From Saccopteryx bilineata (taxonomy: Eukaryota > Chordata > Mammalia > Chiroptera > Emballonuridae): a DNA stretch of 64,000 nucleotides. This document shows, piece by piece, positions 44,724 through 55,179 of the stretch. The stretch spans positions 128,408,239 to 128,472,238 of the forward strand of contig NC_089493.1 in the NCBI RefSeq assembly GCF_036850765.1, given 5' to 3'. The notes below the pieces were generated by a model that saw nothing but the letters and a program-made list of their open reading frames with translations, made no database searches and was not told where the DNA came from. The stretch's first letter is position 1. Every line of letters begins with the position of its first letter. A program made the translations under genes and the position numbers.

Positions 44724-46109
44724 CTGAGGGTGGTTTTGTTGATAGTATTAATGAGATTTAATAAAGAATAAAAAGTTAAAAAAATAACAATAAAAAAAAT
44801 AAAAAATTGAAAAGAGTTGTTTTTTTTTAAAAAAATTAATAATGAAATAAAGAAAAATAAAATAAAAATTAAAAAAAAGGAAATTATTCCCCCCCTCCTT
44901 TTTTCCTCTCCTCTCCTCTCCCCTCTTTTTTGAGAAAATCTTGTGGTGGACTGTGAATTATAACAAACAATGCCTGTGATGGAGGGCCTGAATTGGGGAA
45001 AAGTAATAAAGGGGCAAAAAAAAAAAAAAAAAAAAAGAAAAGAAAAAAGAAAAAAAAAGAGCGTATGGACCCACAAAAAGCAAATAAGGAAAAAATTTGG
45101 GTCAAGAATGAAATAATTTGCTTTTAGGTGTTGGTTGTCTAAGAGTTATGATGAGAGGAATAAGAGGGAAATGGAAAAATGGGGGGACAAATTAAAAAAT
45201 TACTATTGTATTTAGTGGAACAAGAACTAGATAACATGGAGAGCCAGGGATGAGAGCACTGCTAGTGAGTTAAAAAGGTGAAGTAAAAACCCCCCAAAAT
45301 GCCACAAACATAGGTTTGAGTCCCAGATAAGATAATTTGTTTGTTATTGAGGTTTGAATGAGAGGAGATGTAAAGGAGAAAGGAAGAAACTAATATAGAG
45401 GGAGAAAAGAAAGAGAGAGAAAAAAAGAGGTAACCACTAAAAGAAGAAAAAAGAAAGGAGAGAGAGAGAGAGAGTCAAGGGTTTTGGAATGCAACCCTCA
45501 TAGAGAGAAAGGAAGAGAAGAGAAAAGATAATAGGAGATGTAACACTTATGGGTAGTGTAGTTCAAGGAGAGGAGAGAGTAAGACCGGTAGAGAGTTAAT
45601 CGGCCAAATTGGAGGAGGAAAAAAAAGTATCAAGAATGAAGATAAGAGAAACAAACGAACAAATATAATAAAATGGGATAGGTTATAAAGTCTGCAGATT
45701 ATTCTTGATTTTGAGAGGTTATCTTCTTGCTTTTTCTTTTCTCTCCCTCTTCCTGGTCGGTGACTCTGTACCCCGGGTTCTGCCCCTTTGGCACGCTCAG
45801 GTAGAGGTTTGCAGTTGATAAGTCTCTATGGCAATGTCATGTATTGTGCTTTAGTCTCGTTGGCAGTCGAAGCTCAATAGCATTTATAGGCTCCGACAGT
45901 GAGAGAGTCCGTGTTCCTGGAGCCTTTCTTCTAGTCTTTCCTTCCTTAATTAGTAGCCTGATAATCCAGCTATGGGGTTGCTGCTGCCTCTGCCTGGATA
46001 GTAAGAGGCTCAAAGAGCTGGCAACTCCCCACTCTATTTCCACTCAGCACAGGGCTCTGGGTAAGGCTCAGTCAGTCAGAGCTGCTAGCATAATCAGGCG
46101 GGCTTTCTG

Positions 46110-46845
46110 CCCACTCAAAGACCTCTGGCTCTGCCACTCTGTCCAGTAACACAAGCGGGCGCCCACTTCCGGGGCGCTTGGAGGAAACTCTCACTCACTG
46201 TCTGCGACCAGGATATCCGGCCAGCAGTCTCACGCTCTGAGTGAAACCCCCAACCGCAGGGAAAAGTTGTAGCGTTGGAATTGAGTCTCACTCCGTCCCC
46301 GTGCGCAGCTTTTGCAAGGCGCTGGGGCGGCTCGAGATTCCGCTTTGGCCCACACAAAGGCCCCTGACTCTGCCCCTCTGTGCGGTAACACGGGCGCGCA
46401 CTGCCGAGGCACTCGGAGGAATCGCTCACTCCTTATCTGCGCGCGCAAACCAGGATATGAGGCCGGCCGTGGTTCCCTCTGAGTGAAACACCCTCCAGCA
46501 CGGAAAATCTCCACCGTTGGAATTGAGTCTCGCTCCGTCCCCGTGCGCGGCTTTTGCAAGGCGCTGGGGCGGCTCGAGATTCCGCTTTGGCCCACACAAA
46601 GGCCCCTGACTCTGCCCCTCTGTGCGATAACACGGGCGCGCACTACCGAGGCACTTGGAGGAATCGCTCACTCCTTATCTGCGTGTGCAAACCAGGATAT
46701 GAGGCCGGCCGCGGTTCCCTCTGAGTGAAACACTCTCCAGCACGGAAAATCTCCACCGTTGGAATTAGTTCTCACTCCCTCCCGTGCGTGGCTTTCCCAG
46801 GAAGAAATTCTCGCCCACTAACTGTGCACCGACCAGGAGACCGGG
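46110..46845 (-). repeat. tandem monomer-like units in L1 5' UTR (right copy)
   Basis: Units of 242 bp: 'tttgcaaggcgctggggcgg' starts at 46311 and again at 46553, and the 220 bases that follow are nearly identical between the two. A partial earlier unit starts near 46110. The last unit is shortened: at 46800 'gctttcccag' joins directly to 'gaagaaattctcgccc', whereas the left L1 has about 105 additional bases between these words (8256-8357). Confidence 0.9.
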
Positions 46846-47268
46846 TAAAATGGCCGCTCTGCTTTTCTTTCTTTGTTTGGGTTTGGCGCGAGTGTTAGCT
46901 TGTATTGCCCGGGTTGCCACAGGATCAGATTTTCCTCGGCTTGGATCTCTGTGCCACAGCCTGGTTCAGGCCGTTTGTGCTGCGGCGGCCTGGATCTATT
47001 CACCCCCTTTGCCCGCCTCAGTTTCTATATTCACAGTTACCAGAGAAAGCCGCCCTGTTTAGGTTAGTGAGGAAGGAGGAGCATTTCTTACTCCCTATTT
47101 CCTTCGGGGTTTGGTTATATATTTAGCCAATTTTTCACTCAATCATACCTTTGGGTGTATTGCGAAGCATCTGGAAGCTCCAAGTATAGGTTTTTCTGTT
47201 TCTGGTTGAAGATCTTGTTGAGTTTTGGGGGAGATTTATCGGTATCGCTTCCTACCCCGCCATTACTC

Positions 47269-47276
47269 TGACGTCA
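47269..47276. promoter_or_regulatory. CRE palindrome TGACGTCA at L1 5' terminus
   Basis: A consensus CREB/ATF site lies within the first ~15 nt of the L1 sense strand (GGGATGACGTCAGAG). Its central CpG would make binding methylation-sensitive. The left L1 copy stops short of it. Function is inferred from the motif only. Confidence 0.55.
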
Positions 47277-47283
47277 TCCCATT

Positions 47284-47298
47284 ATTTCAGTTATTTTA
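47284..47298. repeat. target-site duplication of right L1 (5' side)
   Basis: Second perfect copy of atttcagttatttta. Three bases (47281-47283, 'att') between it and the presumed first L1 base may be untemplated. Confidence 0.95.
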
Positions 47299-47388
47299 AA
47301 TGGGAGAAATTTGTTTGATATACAAGTTGACTGACTTACGAGTTTGGTTACAGAACAAATTAAAGTCGTATCTCAAGGTACCACTGTA

Positions 47389-50300
47389 TTGAAACCAAAG
47401 AGAGCCAGATTTCTCTGAAAAGGTTACCAGTTTTGCCCTAGCAACCAGGCTAAAAGTCTCTATGGCCCCAGAATGTGACAAAGATCTAGAAAAGAGATAA
47501 TAATAAGAGAAAGGAGACCCCAGAAATGGCAAAATGATGGAATGATGGGGTCCTAGAAAAGGCTGGCCACTGAAACATGGTGGGCTCGGTCAAGGCTCGC
47601 AGGATCCCCGGGGTCTAAAGTTCTACTGCAGGTCACTGCCTGCCTGGGGCTGTACGGAAGAGTCCTTAGTTAACCCCAGACATTTAGAATGGAGTCTGTT
47701 ACGTGTAAAATCTATGTCTATGGAACTTCAGAAAATAGAAGTGATCGGAAAATGGGTACTGAAAGGCAGGAGACAGACAGGAGAAGATCAGGAATGGGGA
47801 AGGGTCAGGAATTTGAATTTAGTTTGTTCAGGAGAACAGGAAACTTCCTGGGATCCCTCAGAAGCCCTGGGAAGGGCCATCAGTTCTCCACGGTACATGA
47901 GATGGAGGCTTGAGCAGCTTTAATTGGCCAGTAGAAGAGCAGTAATTCCAGAAGACTGGAATCTGGAGGCTGAGTTAATATAAGTAAAAATATGCTAATT
48001 GATTTGTAAAAATCAGAAACCTATAAAGAAGTAAAAGTTGCCAGCATAGCATTTCCATCCATTTGGTGGAACGCATTCATGCATTAAAAGGCAACCCCTT
48101 CCACCTCTCCCTTCTGCAACTGCGTCTGATGGTGCAGCTTTTAGAGTAATGTAGTCCATGGAGTCAGAAACCTGGAGATTCATAAACCATCCAGACATCT
48201 AATAGTGCACTCAAAGGGGCCCGAACACTGGGGGGTAAGTGGCCAGTAATGGCTGAGCTGGGCACAGAGTGGGAAGAGAGAGGGCTTGGGCTTCATGGGA
48301 AAGTAAAGTAGCAAGTGTAAGGGGAATTTTACAGCAGCTATAAACACAAGCCCATACTCTCACAGCTAGACTCAGAGTCTGCCAAGCAAACTCGGGCCTC
48401 TCGCGGTTCGAGCTGCCAGCCTTGGCTCAGTCCTGATAGCTACTGTCTTAGAGGCCCTGTCAAAGGTGGAGGGGGGGGGACCACTCTGTGCAGAGCCAGC
48501 AGCGCAAGGATGGCTCTCCGTGGGGCTCCCTGTTACCAGGAGTAACAAGCAGCAGGCAGCCTCCAGGTCAATAGGCCCCTGGCAGGTGATTATTACTATG
48601 CAGCACCAGCCTTGGCTTCCTGGAACCGAACACAATGGTTCAGGCCTGTGAGGGAGGGCCAAGCTTCACAGTCGTGGAAAGGAGCGCCCCTGTTTGCAAA
48701 GACCGTCATTTGGGGATGCTGACCCTGAAGCCCATTCCCATAGGAACTTCAGATGAAAATGCTCACCTATCAGTGTTCCCTGAGCTCCCCTCTCTCAGCC
48801 AGCCAGAAACGGTGACAAATGGGGATTGTCTGCCTCCCTATGCTGCTCTGGGGGGTCTGAGCACACTTACTGGCTGCACTGACACTCCCCGTTCAGATGC
48901 ACTGGCACGCTAAGACCAGCCCAGGCTGCTAAATGTTTAATAGCCAGTTCTCTAGGGGACCAAGGCCTTGATTTGTAGCATTTGCTGGTTTCCACAGAGT
49001 AAATACTCCCACCAGCTACCAAAGCATGTCTCTGAATAGAGTTAGAGAGAGAGAGGTGTTCAGTAGCCACCATACTATCATGGATGGAACCTCCGCCCCC
49101 AAGAACATAGAGAATTGTAAAATGGAGTCAGAGAATTAGGAAGTGGTATATTTTGAGTATCTAGTACTTTTATCTTCGATATAATTTAATTGTCAGCTTA
49201 TATACTTTCATTATTAATATTTGCCATGTTTAACAACTGGCATACCAAACTCCTGAAAAATTAGGCCCCTGACTCTCCTGGGTAGTGACACAAACAGGTT
49301 CCAGCGCACAGGTGGCAGGGTCCTGGGGCCTTCTTGCTTTGGGTTCTGGACCTCATTTCTGTGCATTTCCTCCATGCTTCTCTCTTCTTTCTTCTCTCCT
49401 CCTCCATGCTTGGGGCTTTTTGCCTCATCTCCCTACATTGTCCTGTTCATTGAGCACTGAGCCCTGCCGCCCAGGGGAGACATCCCATACTCACCCTGCT
49501 CAGGGGTGCACTCCTTTTGGCACCAGGAGGATGGCACTTCTCTGACCCCCAGCAGTTAGAGATGTAGAATCTGATCTGGTCACTCATTCCCTGGCTGTAA
49601 ATGAAAGTGACGTGTGTTGTTTCTAGACAGAAGGGTATAACTGATGGCGTGAGCCTTCCAATGCTCTCCCTTCCTGCCATAGTGATCTCAGAGGAGGCCT
49701 TGTGGGAAGGCAGCAGAGCCAAAAGGTGAAAGGGGCTCTGGTCAGTGGGTCACTGTGAAAAACCACCTGGACTCATGACGGATTTGCATGAATAAGAAAT
49801 GAGCATCTGTGAGTTAAGCTACGGGGATTTTGGTGTTGCTTATTAATACAGCATAATTTGATCTATCCTAAAAACCCTCCTTAAAGTTCATGGCCAACCA
49901 CATGTGTGTATTGTCAGGAACTCCAGTGTATCACCATCAGGACCCCATCCCTAGTAAAATATTTACTGTATTTGTCTATGAATTTCCATATGCCCTAAGT
50001 GTTTGGGGTTCATTTTCCTTAGAGGGTTGGATTTTCCAGTCAGTTTGATGTTTATGTTAGTTAGGATATCAACAAAGAAACTAAAAAACATGGTGACTTA
50101 AGTAAGATTGATATTTCAGATGCTTATTTCTCTTCCACATGAAAGTCTGGATGCCAGCAATACAGAATTGGTGACATACATCCTGAAGATGGGGCTTCCA
50201 TGTCTGGGTCGGGGGCTCATTTGTTACTCTTTCCCAACCAAAACAGAAGCTAGAAATCACTGGAAAGGGAAGCCCAATTCTTTTAAGCCAGGAGCCCGAC

Positions 50301-50765
50301 GAGGCACACACGCCTTCTGCTCATATCTCATTGGCCAAACATGATGTACCTATCTACAAGGCTGGGAGATGGAGTGTCGAGGCTGTTAATGCTTGATGGG
50401 CATTTCTGTTGCTAAAAGGAAGAAAGGGAGAAGGGATCTGGGGAGAAGAGACTAGGTTTTTACCACATTGTGTTGTCCTGGCAGGGGAGGAGCTCCAGCT
50501 GGTGTGGGAAAGCTGCCCGGGGCAGAAGAGTTGTTTCCAAACAAGGTAGTAATTGGCCCTCTCTGACTTCTGTCTTGAAATAGGGCCTTTGGGGTATAGG
50601 TGCTTCTCCTTCTCCATTATGATGGTTCCACCCCACAGTGGCCAAGGCCTTGGAGTCATAATGTCATTCATTTCTTTCCCAGCCATGGCTGGGGTGAGAA
50701 TCTGTGAGGCTGCCTGCTTGCCATGGAGGTCACAGGCAGAGGGCAAGAAGCACTTGTCAGACTGA
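47389..50765. other. about 3.4 kb without a recognised gene or repeat
   Basis: Mixed-composition sequence. The frames at 48372-48662 (-), 48635-48913 (+) and 50354-50746 (-) show no recognisable domain and overlap equally open frames on other strands. Probably unique intergenic or intronic DNA; regulatory content cannot be judged from one sequence. Confidence 0.4.
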
Positions 50766-50774
50766 TGGCCCAGG

Positions 50775-50950
50775 AGTGGTGGGAGTGGGCTCGGGAGTTA
50801 GACTGCTTTGGGCAGAGTGCTTCATCCTTGCTACTCTAGCTTTGTCATCTGTAACCTGGGATAATAATGGTACCAAGTTGCTAGGGCTGTTGGGATGAGT
50901 AAGGGAGATAGTAATGTGGATGTGCTTAGTTAGCACAGTGCATTAACAAC
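50775..50950 (+). repeat. MIR SINE fragment
   Basis: 'gggagttagactgc', 'gctttgtcatctgtaacctgggataataatggtaccaag' and 'ctagggctgttgggatgagtaag' follow the sense MIR consensus. Confidence 0.75.
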
Positions 50951-51229
50951 CACGAGCTGTGATGGCTACTACTGTTGCTGCCTCTATTATAGGTGTGTGG
51001 CTGCTGCCATGGTGGGGACTGACGGGTCCTTCCACACACGGCTGCTGCTGTACAGCAGAGGTCTAGAAGGCTAAGTACAGCAGCCTTGTGTTCTACACCA
51101 GAACCATTCTCTCCCATTTCTGCGTCATGACCCATGCATATCAGCTTGCTCTCATGCTACTTTTCCTTCAAGGTTTTTCTTGCTCTTCTCTGGCACTCAG
51201 CTTTGGCCAGGGAACCAGCCCCAGGTCTT

Positions 51230-51572
51230 AGGGAGGAGTAGCACTGTTGGGAAAACAGCTGAGTTAGGCTTGCTTGCTTGTACTTTGCCTGATTAATGCG
51301 TGAGAATGTGGCAGCACCATGTGTGTATAGTCTATGTACAGCTATGGGTGCTTGCACTCAGGGCTATTGCAGATTGCCTGTCTACCACTGTGAGGGGTTG
51401 TTTTGCCGCTTGTTTGCCTGTGGCTGTGAGAAGCAGGTTTTCCCCTGTGTGCTTGTCCACTGTTGTAAGAATCTATTAAACGGGAATGACCCAATGCTTT
51501 CAGGCTCCACAGTCCCTCTACTATCCGCCCAAATACAATGTGAACCTACCTGGTCTCGGCCACTGGCATTAT
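51230..51572 (+). mobile_element. LTR-like repeat with poly(A) signal
   Basis: An ATTAAA signal (51475-51480) is followed by 'ctttcaggctccacagtccc', then 'tactatccgcccaaatacaatgtgaacctacctgg'. That last text resembles words in the inverted pair at 9640-10560, so these three may be one LTR family. The left border is not determined; a TA-flanked element has inserted at its right edge. Confidence 0.45.
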
Positions 51573-51573
51573 A

Positions 51574-51929
51574 GGGGGGTCCTCAGGTTACAACACAGTT
51601 CTATTCCTACAACAGTGACATAACCCAAGCTTGGGTGTAAGTCAAAACACACCCTAGCCTAACACAAACAGAACACTTGCACTTTTGCAGTAAAAACTAG
51701 TGTAGGTAAGCCTACTGGGGGACGCCAACTCCTTCACTCATGTGCCGCATTACTGCTTATTCTTCTGTCACGTGCAACCAAACTAGTTCACCCACATAGT
51801 CCGTAAGTGCAATACTAATGGCATAAACCGAAATACTCACATCTCAATTTTTTTGAAGTTTTTATGGGAGTGAGCGTCATAAACTTGAAACATCATATGT
51901 TGAGACTGTTGTAACCTGAGGACCCCCTG
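51574..51929. mobile_element. TA-flanked miniature DNA transposon, copy 1
   Basis: Ends 'ggggggtcctcaggttacaac' and, as reverse complement of the right end, 'cagggggtcctcaggttacaac' are inverted repeats, flanked by TA on both sides. TA duplication points to the Tc1/mariner-pogo superfamily. No transposase frame is present. A second copy in the same orientation lies at 53153-53508. Confidence 0.88.
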
Positions 51930-51931
51930 TA

Positions 51932-52945
51932 CAAGGATTATTTGTTCCTTCTTCCTGGAAGGGTCTCTGGGTGCTTTCTGCGAATTAATTCTCCTGCTCC
52001 CTAGAGTTCTCAGGGGATCATTTGGCTTTGCCACATCAAGTTAAAGCCCTGTTACACGCACAGGTTCCCCAGGGCTAGCCCGATGGTTTGCATCACTGAG
52101 AGGGGTAGGGGAGGTCATCCTGCTCCAACTTCGCCACAATGCAGCAGACAGCTTCTCTCAAAAGAATCAAAATATAACAACAACAAAAACCTCATAGAAT
52201 TTGGTAAGACATCCTGTTGCACCACTCATTACATAAGAGATAGATCTCATGTGAGCCCCACAGCAAACCTGTGAATTTGGCATCGCAGAGCCAGATCTGT
52301 TTTAAGTCTAAAATATTGCCTTGCTCTGATCATCAACCTATTCAGGCAGAACTAACTCCAGAGAAAGAAGAAAACTTTACCTCCATTAGAGCTTATTTTA
52401 AAGGGTTTTTTTTTTAGAAACATTCTTAGATTGGATTCTTACAGATGCAACTGACAAACTCAAATCAAATCAGATGGAACAGAACTTACAATTTGTGGGC
52501 TCAAAAATGGTGAAATGCAGGGGTGTCTGGCTTCAAACAGGGATAAATTGAGGTGCTCAGATGTGCCTTTTCTTTATTGCTGCTCTCCCTGGGTTGGCTT
52601 CATTTCCAGGCACCCCTCTCTCCAGGTGGTCCCAGAAATTGCAGGCCCGCAGGCCGCCAGCTCCCAGCCCAAGAGAAAGACAGTTTTTCTTCCTGACAGC
52701 TTCAGAAAAAGCTCACTGAGAACTTAACTCACTGAGCCTCATGGGGTTTATCTGGGCTGTGTGTACGCCTCAGAATGGGGACTGGGAGAGGGTGGACAGA
52801 AACAGGAAGGACTGTTCCCTGAGGGAGGGATGCGATGCTATCACCAGAAATTAAATGGATGAACCTGTAGCTCCTGTAACAAGTGGAATGACGAGGGGCA
52901 TTTTCTGACTCTCTATAGTGTAAGATGGGTTTCTCTCAATGTCTC
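51932..52945. other. no gene or repeat recognised
   Basis: About 1 kb with chance ORFs only. Confidence 0.35.
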
Positions 52946-52949
52946 TGAT

Positions 52950-53115
52950 TGAGGGGTTCTCACTCTTGGCTGTACATTGGTCTTAAAAATCCTGATGCTC
53001 AGGCCACATCCTAAACCAGGAAAATCAGACACTCTGAGGGCAGGGGTATAGGCATCAGAATTTTTTTTTCAAAGAACTGATCAGGTGATTATAATGTGCA
53101 GCCAGTGCTTCAATT
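52950..53115 (+). repeat. MER5-like hAT fragment
   Basis: 'ggggttctcactcttggctgtacattgg', 'ggccacatcctaaaccaggaaaatcagacactctg' and 'ctgatcaggtgattataatgtgcagcca' fit the MER5A/B consensus order. Confidence 0.7.
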
Positions 53116-53152
53116 CCCTGGTCTTATCATTAAAACCTGTGATTTATGAATA

Positions 53153-53508
53153 CAAGGAGTCCTCAGGTTACAACACAGTTCTGTTTCTACAACAGTGACG
53201 TAACCTGAATTTTGGTGTAAGTCGAAACACACCCTAGCCTAACACAAAGATAACACTTGTCCTTTTAACAGTCCAAAATGGCATAGGTAAGCATACTGGG
53301 GGATGCCAAGACCCTCACTCGTGTGCCATGTTATTGCGTATCCTTCTGCCACTTACAACCAAACTAGTCACCCATGTAGTCCAAAAGGATGATGCTAATG
53401 GGCGTAAGCTGAGACACTCACATCTCAATTTTTCTAAGTTTTGATGGAAGTGAGCGTCATAAACTTGAAATATCGTATGTTGAGACTGTCATAACCTGAG
53501 GACCCCTG
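53153..53508. mobile_element. TA-flanked miniature DNA transposon, copy 2
   Basis: Ends 'caaggagtcctcaggttacaac' and (reverse complement of right) 'caggggtcctcaggttatgac', flanked by TA at 53151-53152 and 53509-53510. It aligns over its whole 356 bp with 51574-51929 (e.g. 'acaccctagcctaacacaaa', 'gagcgtcataaacttgaaa'). Both copies lack coding capacity. Confidence 0.9.
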
Positions 53509-53510
53509 TA

Positions 53511-54875
53511 CATTGATAATGCCAAGGTCAAGCCAAGCAGTCTGTGTGCCACTGTGAGCTGTTACCCAAGGGGTGTTGTATCTGAGGCCCTTTTCTCCCA
53601 AATGCTGCAACAAGGGCAGGCCACAGGGACCCCCAGGGAAGTCCCTCAGTGCCAAAACCCAGGCTTGGCTCCTAGGCCAAAACTGGCCAGGGACCTGGTT
53701 ACCACCTCTTGGCACACCTATGACCCTCTTAGTGTGACCCGTGCCAGCCTGGTGCTGGCTGCCCTGGGGGTAGAGTCCTGGCAGGATGCCAAGTGGGAAG
53801 GAGCGGTGGTACCCCCTGAGGGAGGGGGAAAGTCCTGCTCAGAGCAACATGGGATTTACCTGTGGAAGAGAACCTACTTGCTTACCTTACTGGGCCTTGG
53901 CAGAATGGGGTCTGAGCTGGCAAACAGAGGCCCAGCCTTTATGCTGGTTGGCAAGTGCTGGAAAGGGGGCAGGCAGAGTCATTGTTTTCTGAGAAGTTGC
54001 CAGTCTGAGTTCCCCTAACCTAGGATGGGTGGTAGGATTCCTCTGTGATCTTTGTCAAGTCCCTTACTCTCTGTGCCTGTTTTCCCTTCTACATAATGAA
54101 GGGTCCTAAGGTCCTTTCCTTGAGGTTGTCAGCTGGTCCACTTTGGGACCTAATAAGTGGTTCCCTCGAGAGGCTGTGTGTCTGTACTCCACTGTGTGTC
54201 TGTCCAGAATGTCTCAATGTGCCCCTGGACCTGCCCTTTCCTCTCAGACCCTAGGGCCACTTCCCTGGTCTGATAGCCAGCCAGGCCTGATCCACTCCCT
54301 CAGCTGAGCCCCAGGATGACCCAGGAGACGCCATATTGCACCCACTTCGAGAAGCCTGGGTTCAGGCAGTGCAAGGGTCTCCTCAGTCCTGAGGCTGTCC
54401 CAATGTCCAGGGTCGCTGTCTCCTGAGCCTCAGATCTCTCTGAGGCTTACACCACAGGACTGTCATGGGGTTAAAGATACATCTTGGGGTTTACCTTAGG
54501 CTCCCCGATGGGCTCATCTCTCAGGCCGAGTCTCCTGCTCACCTGTCCAGAAACCGTGTGTCTCACCTGTAGCCCTGAGTGGGCACTTCCAGGACATGCA
54601 TCAGCCTTTCCTGCCCATCCTGAGCCTGGGCCACTGCAGTAGCCTCTTAGCCTGTTTCTTGAAATTTCTCTCTCCTCTCACCCTACATCATACTGCGAAC
54701 AGAGTCATCTTCCAAAAACAGCCCTGCCTTTGGCCAGCTGGTCCTTCGGCTCGAGAACCTTCAGTGGGTCCTAAATACCTATACACTCAGAGAATTCTCT
54801 GCCCACCTTTCGGGGTAGCCCAAGGGGCCCCTTCCCTCCACCAGGCGGCCTCTTCCCTGGGGTGCCCTGTGCATA
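53511..54875. other. no gene or repeat recognised
   Basis: A GC-richer stretch; the 154-codon frame at 53554-54018 (+) has no recognisable domain and no supporting signals. Not called as a gene. Confidence 0.35.
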
Positions 54876-54879
54876 CAGC

Positions 54880-55175
54880 AGTTTGGGCAGTCTCTTGTCT
54901 CATCTCTTAGCTTCACTGTCTTCACCTATGTGTACCCTCACCCCCAGCTTGGACTGTCCTCTGTTTTTAAAATCCTGCTGTCCATGCAGCTCTGTTCCCA
55001 CTATTTCCAAAAGTCAGTGCAGGCTCTTCCAGCACATACACATCTTTCATCCTCTGATTTCTTTTCTAACTCAGTCAATGCCCTTATTTCAATTGCATTG
55101 TACTGGTCCTGGGCTCCCAGAGGGTAGAAACTGTGACTGTACTTGTTTTGTGTCTCCAGCGCCAAGCTTGGGGCA
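54880..55175 (+). repeat. L2-like fragment
   Basis: 'ttcaattgcattgtactgg', 'gctcccagagggtagaaactgtgactgtacttgttttgtgtctccagcgcca' match the sense 3' part of L2. Confidence 0.5.
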
Positions 55176-55179
55176 TGGC

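Larger units (their letters stand above)
39293..47283 (-). mobile_element. LINE-1, full length, nearly intact (8.0 kb)
   Basis: A minus-strand L1 inserted in the 3' part of the Tigger element. Its A-tail is at the left (T-rich 39293-39350), then the 3' UTR with G-rich tract, ORF2 (39573-43401), an inter-ORF spacer, intact ORF1 (43728-44723), and a 2.56-kb 5' UTR with tandem units ending in a CRE at 47269-47276. The perfect 15-bp target duplication indicates recent insertion. The only coding lesion I found is one extra T in a homopolymer (43188-43196). It shares subfamily and orientation with the L1 at 1027-8821. Confidence 0.98.
44724..47283 (-). promoter_or_regulatory. L1 5' UTR / internal promoter region (right copy)
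   Basis: 2.56 kb upstream of ORF1. The ORF1-proximal half is A-rich/purine-rich on the plus strand (A runs near 45018-45058, GA repeat near 45457-45473). The distal half is CpG-rich with tandem units, then a block ending in TGACGTCA. Promoter activity is inferred from L1 biology; the size and structure are directly visible. Confidence 0.75.
36634..47386 (+). mobile_element. Tigger (pogo/TIGD1-like) DNA transposon, interrupted by SINE and L1
   Basis: The left end (cagtgatgccttgagatac) and the reverse complement of the right end (cagtggtaccttgagatac) are inverted repeats with two mismatches. TA flanks both ends (36632-36633, 47387-47388), the duplication expected for the Tc1/mariner-pogo superfamily. 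Subtracting the L1 (39293-47283), one TSD copy and the SINE leaves about 2.5 kb, the size of an autonomous Tigger. It encodes a broken transposase (36925-38851) on the same strand, followed by a 3' region with short tandem repeats (38930-39035). Confidence 0.95.

Noticed and set aside
46230..46643. 137-codon Arg/Gly-rich frame, minus strand, with overlapping repeats
   Set aside because: Caused by the tandem GC-rich L1 promoter units; repeated frames reflect the 242-bp period not being a protein repeat.
53554..54018. 154-codon plus-strand frame starting within a unique region
   Set aside because: No recognisable domain and no Kozak, splice or homology support available without a search.
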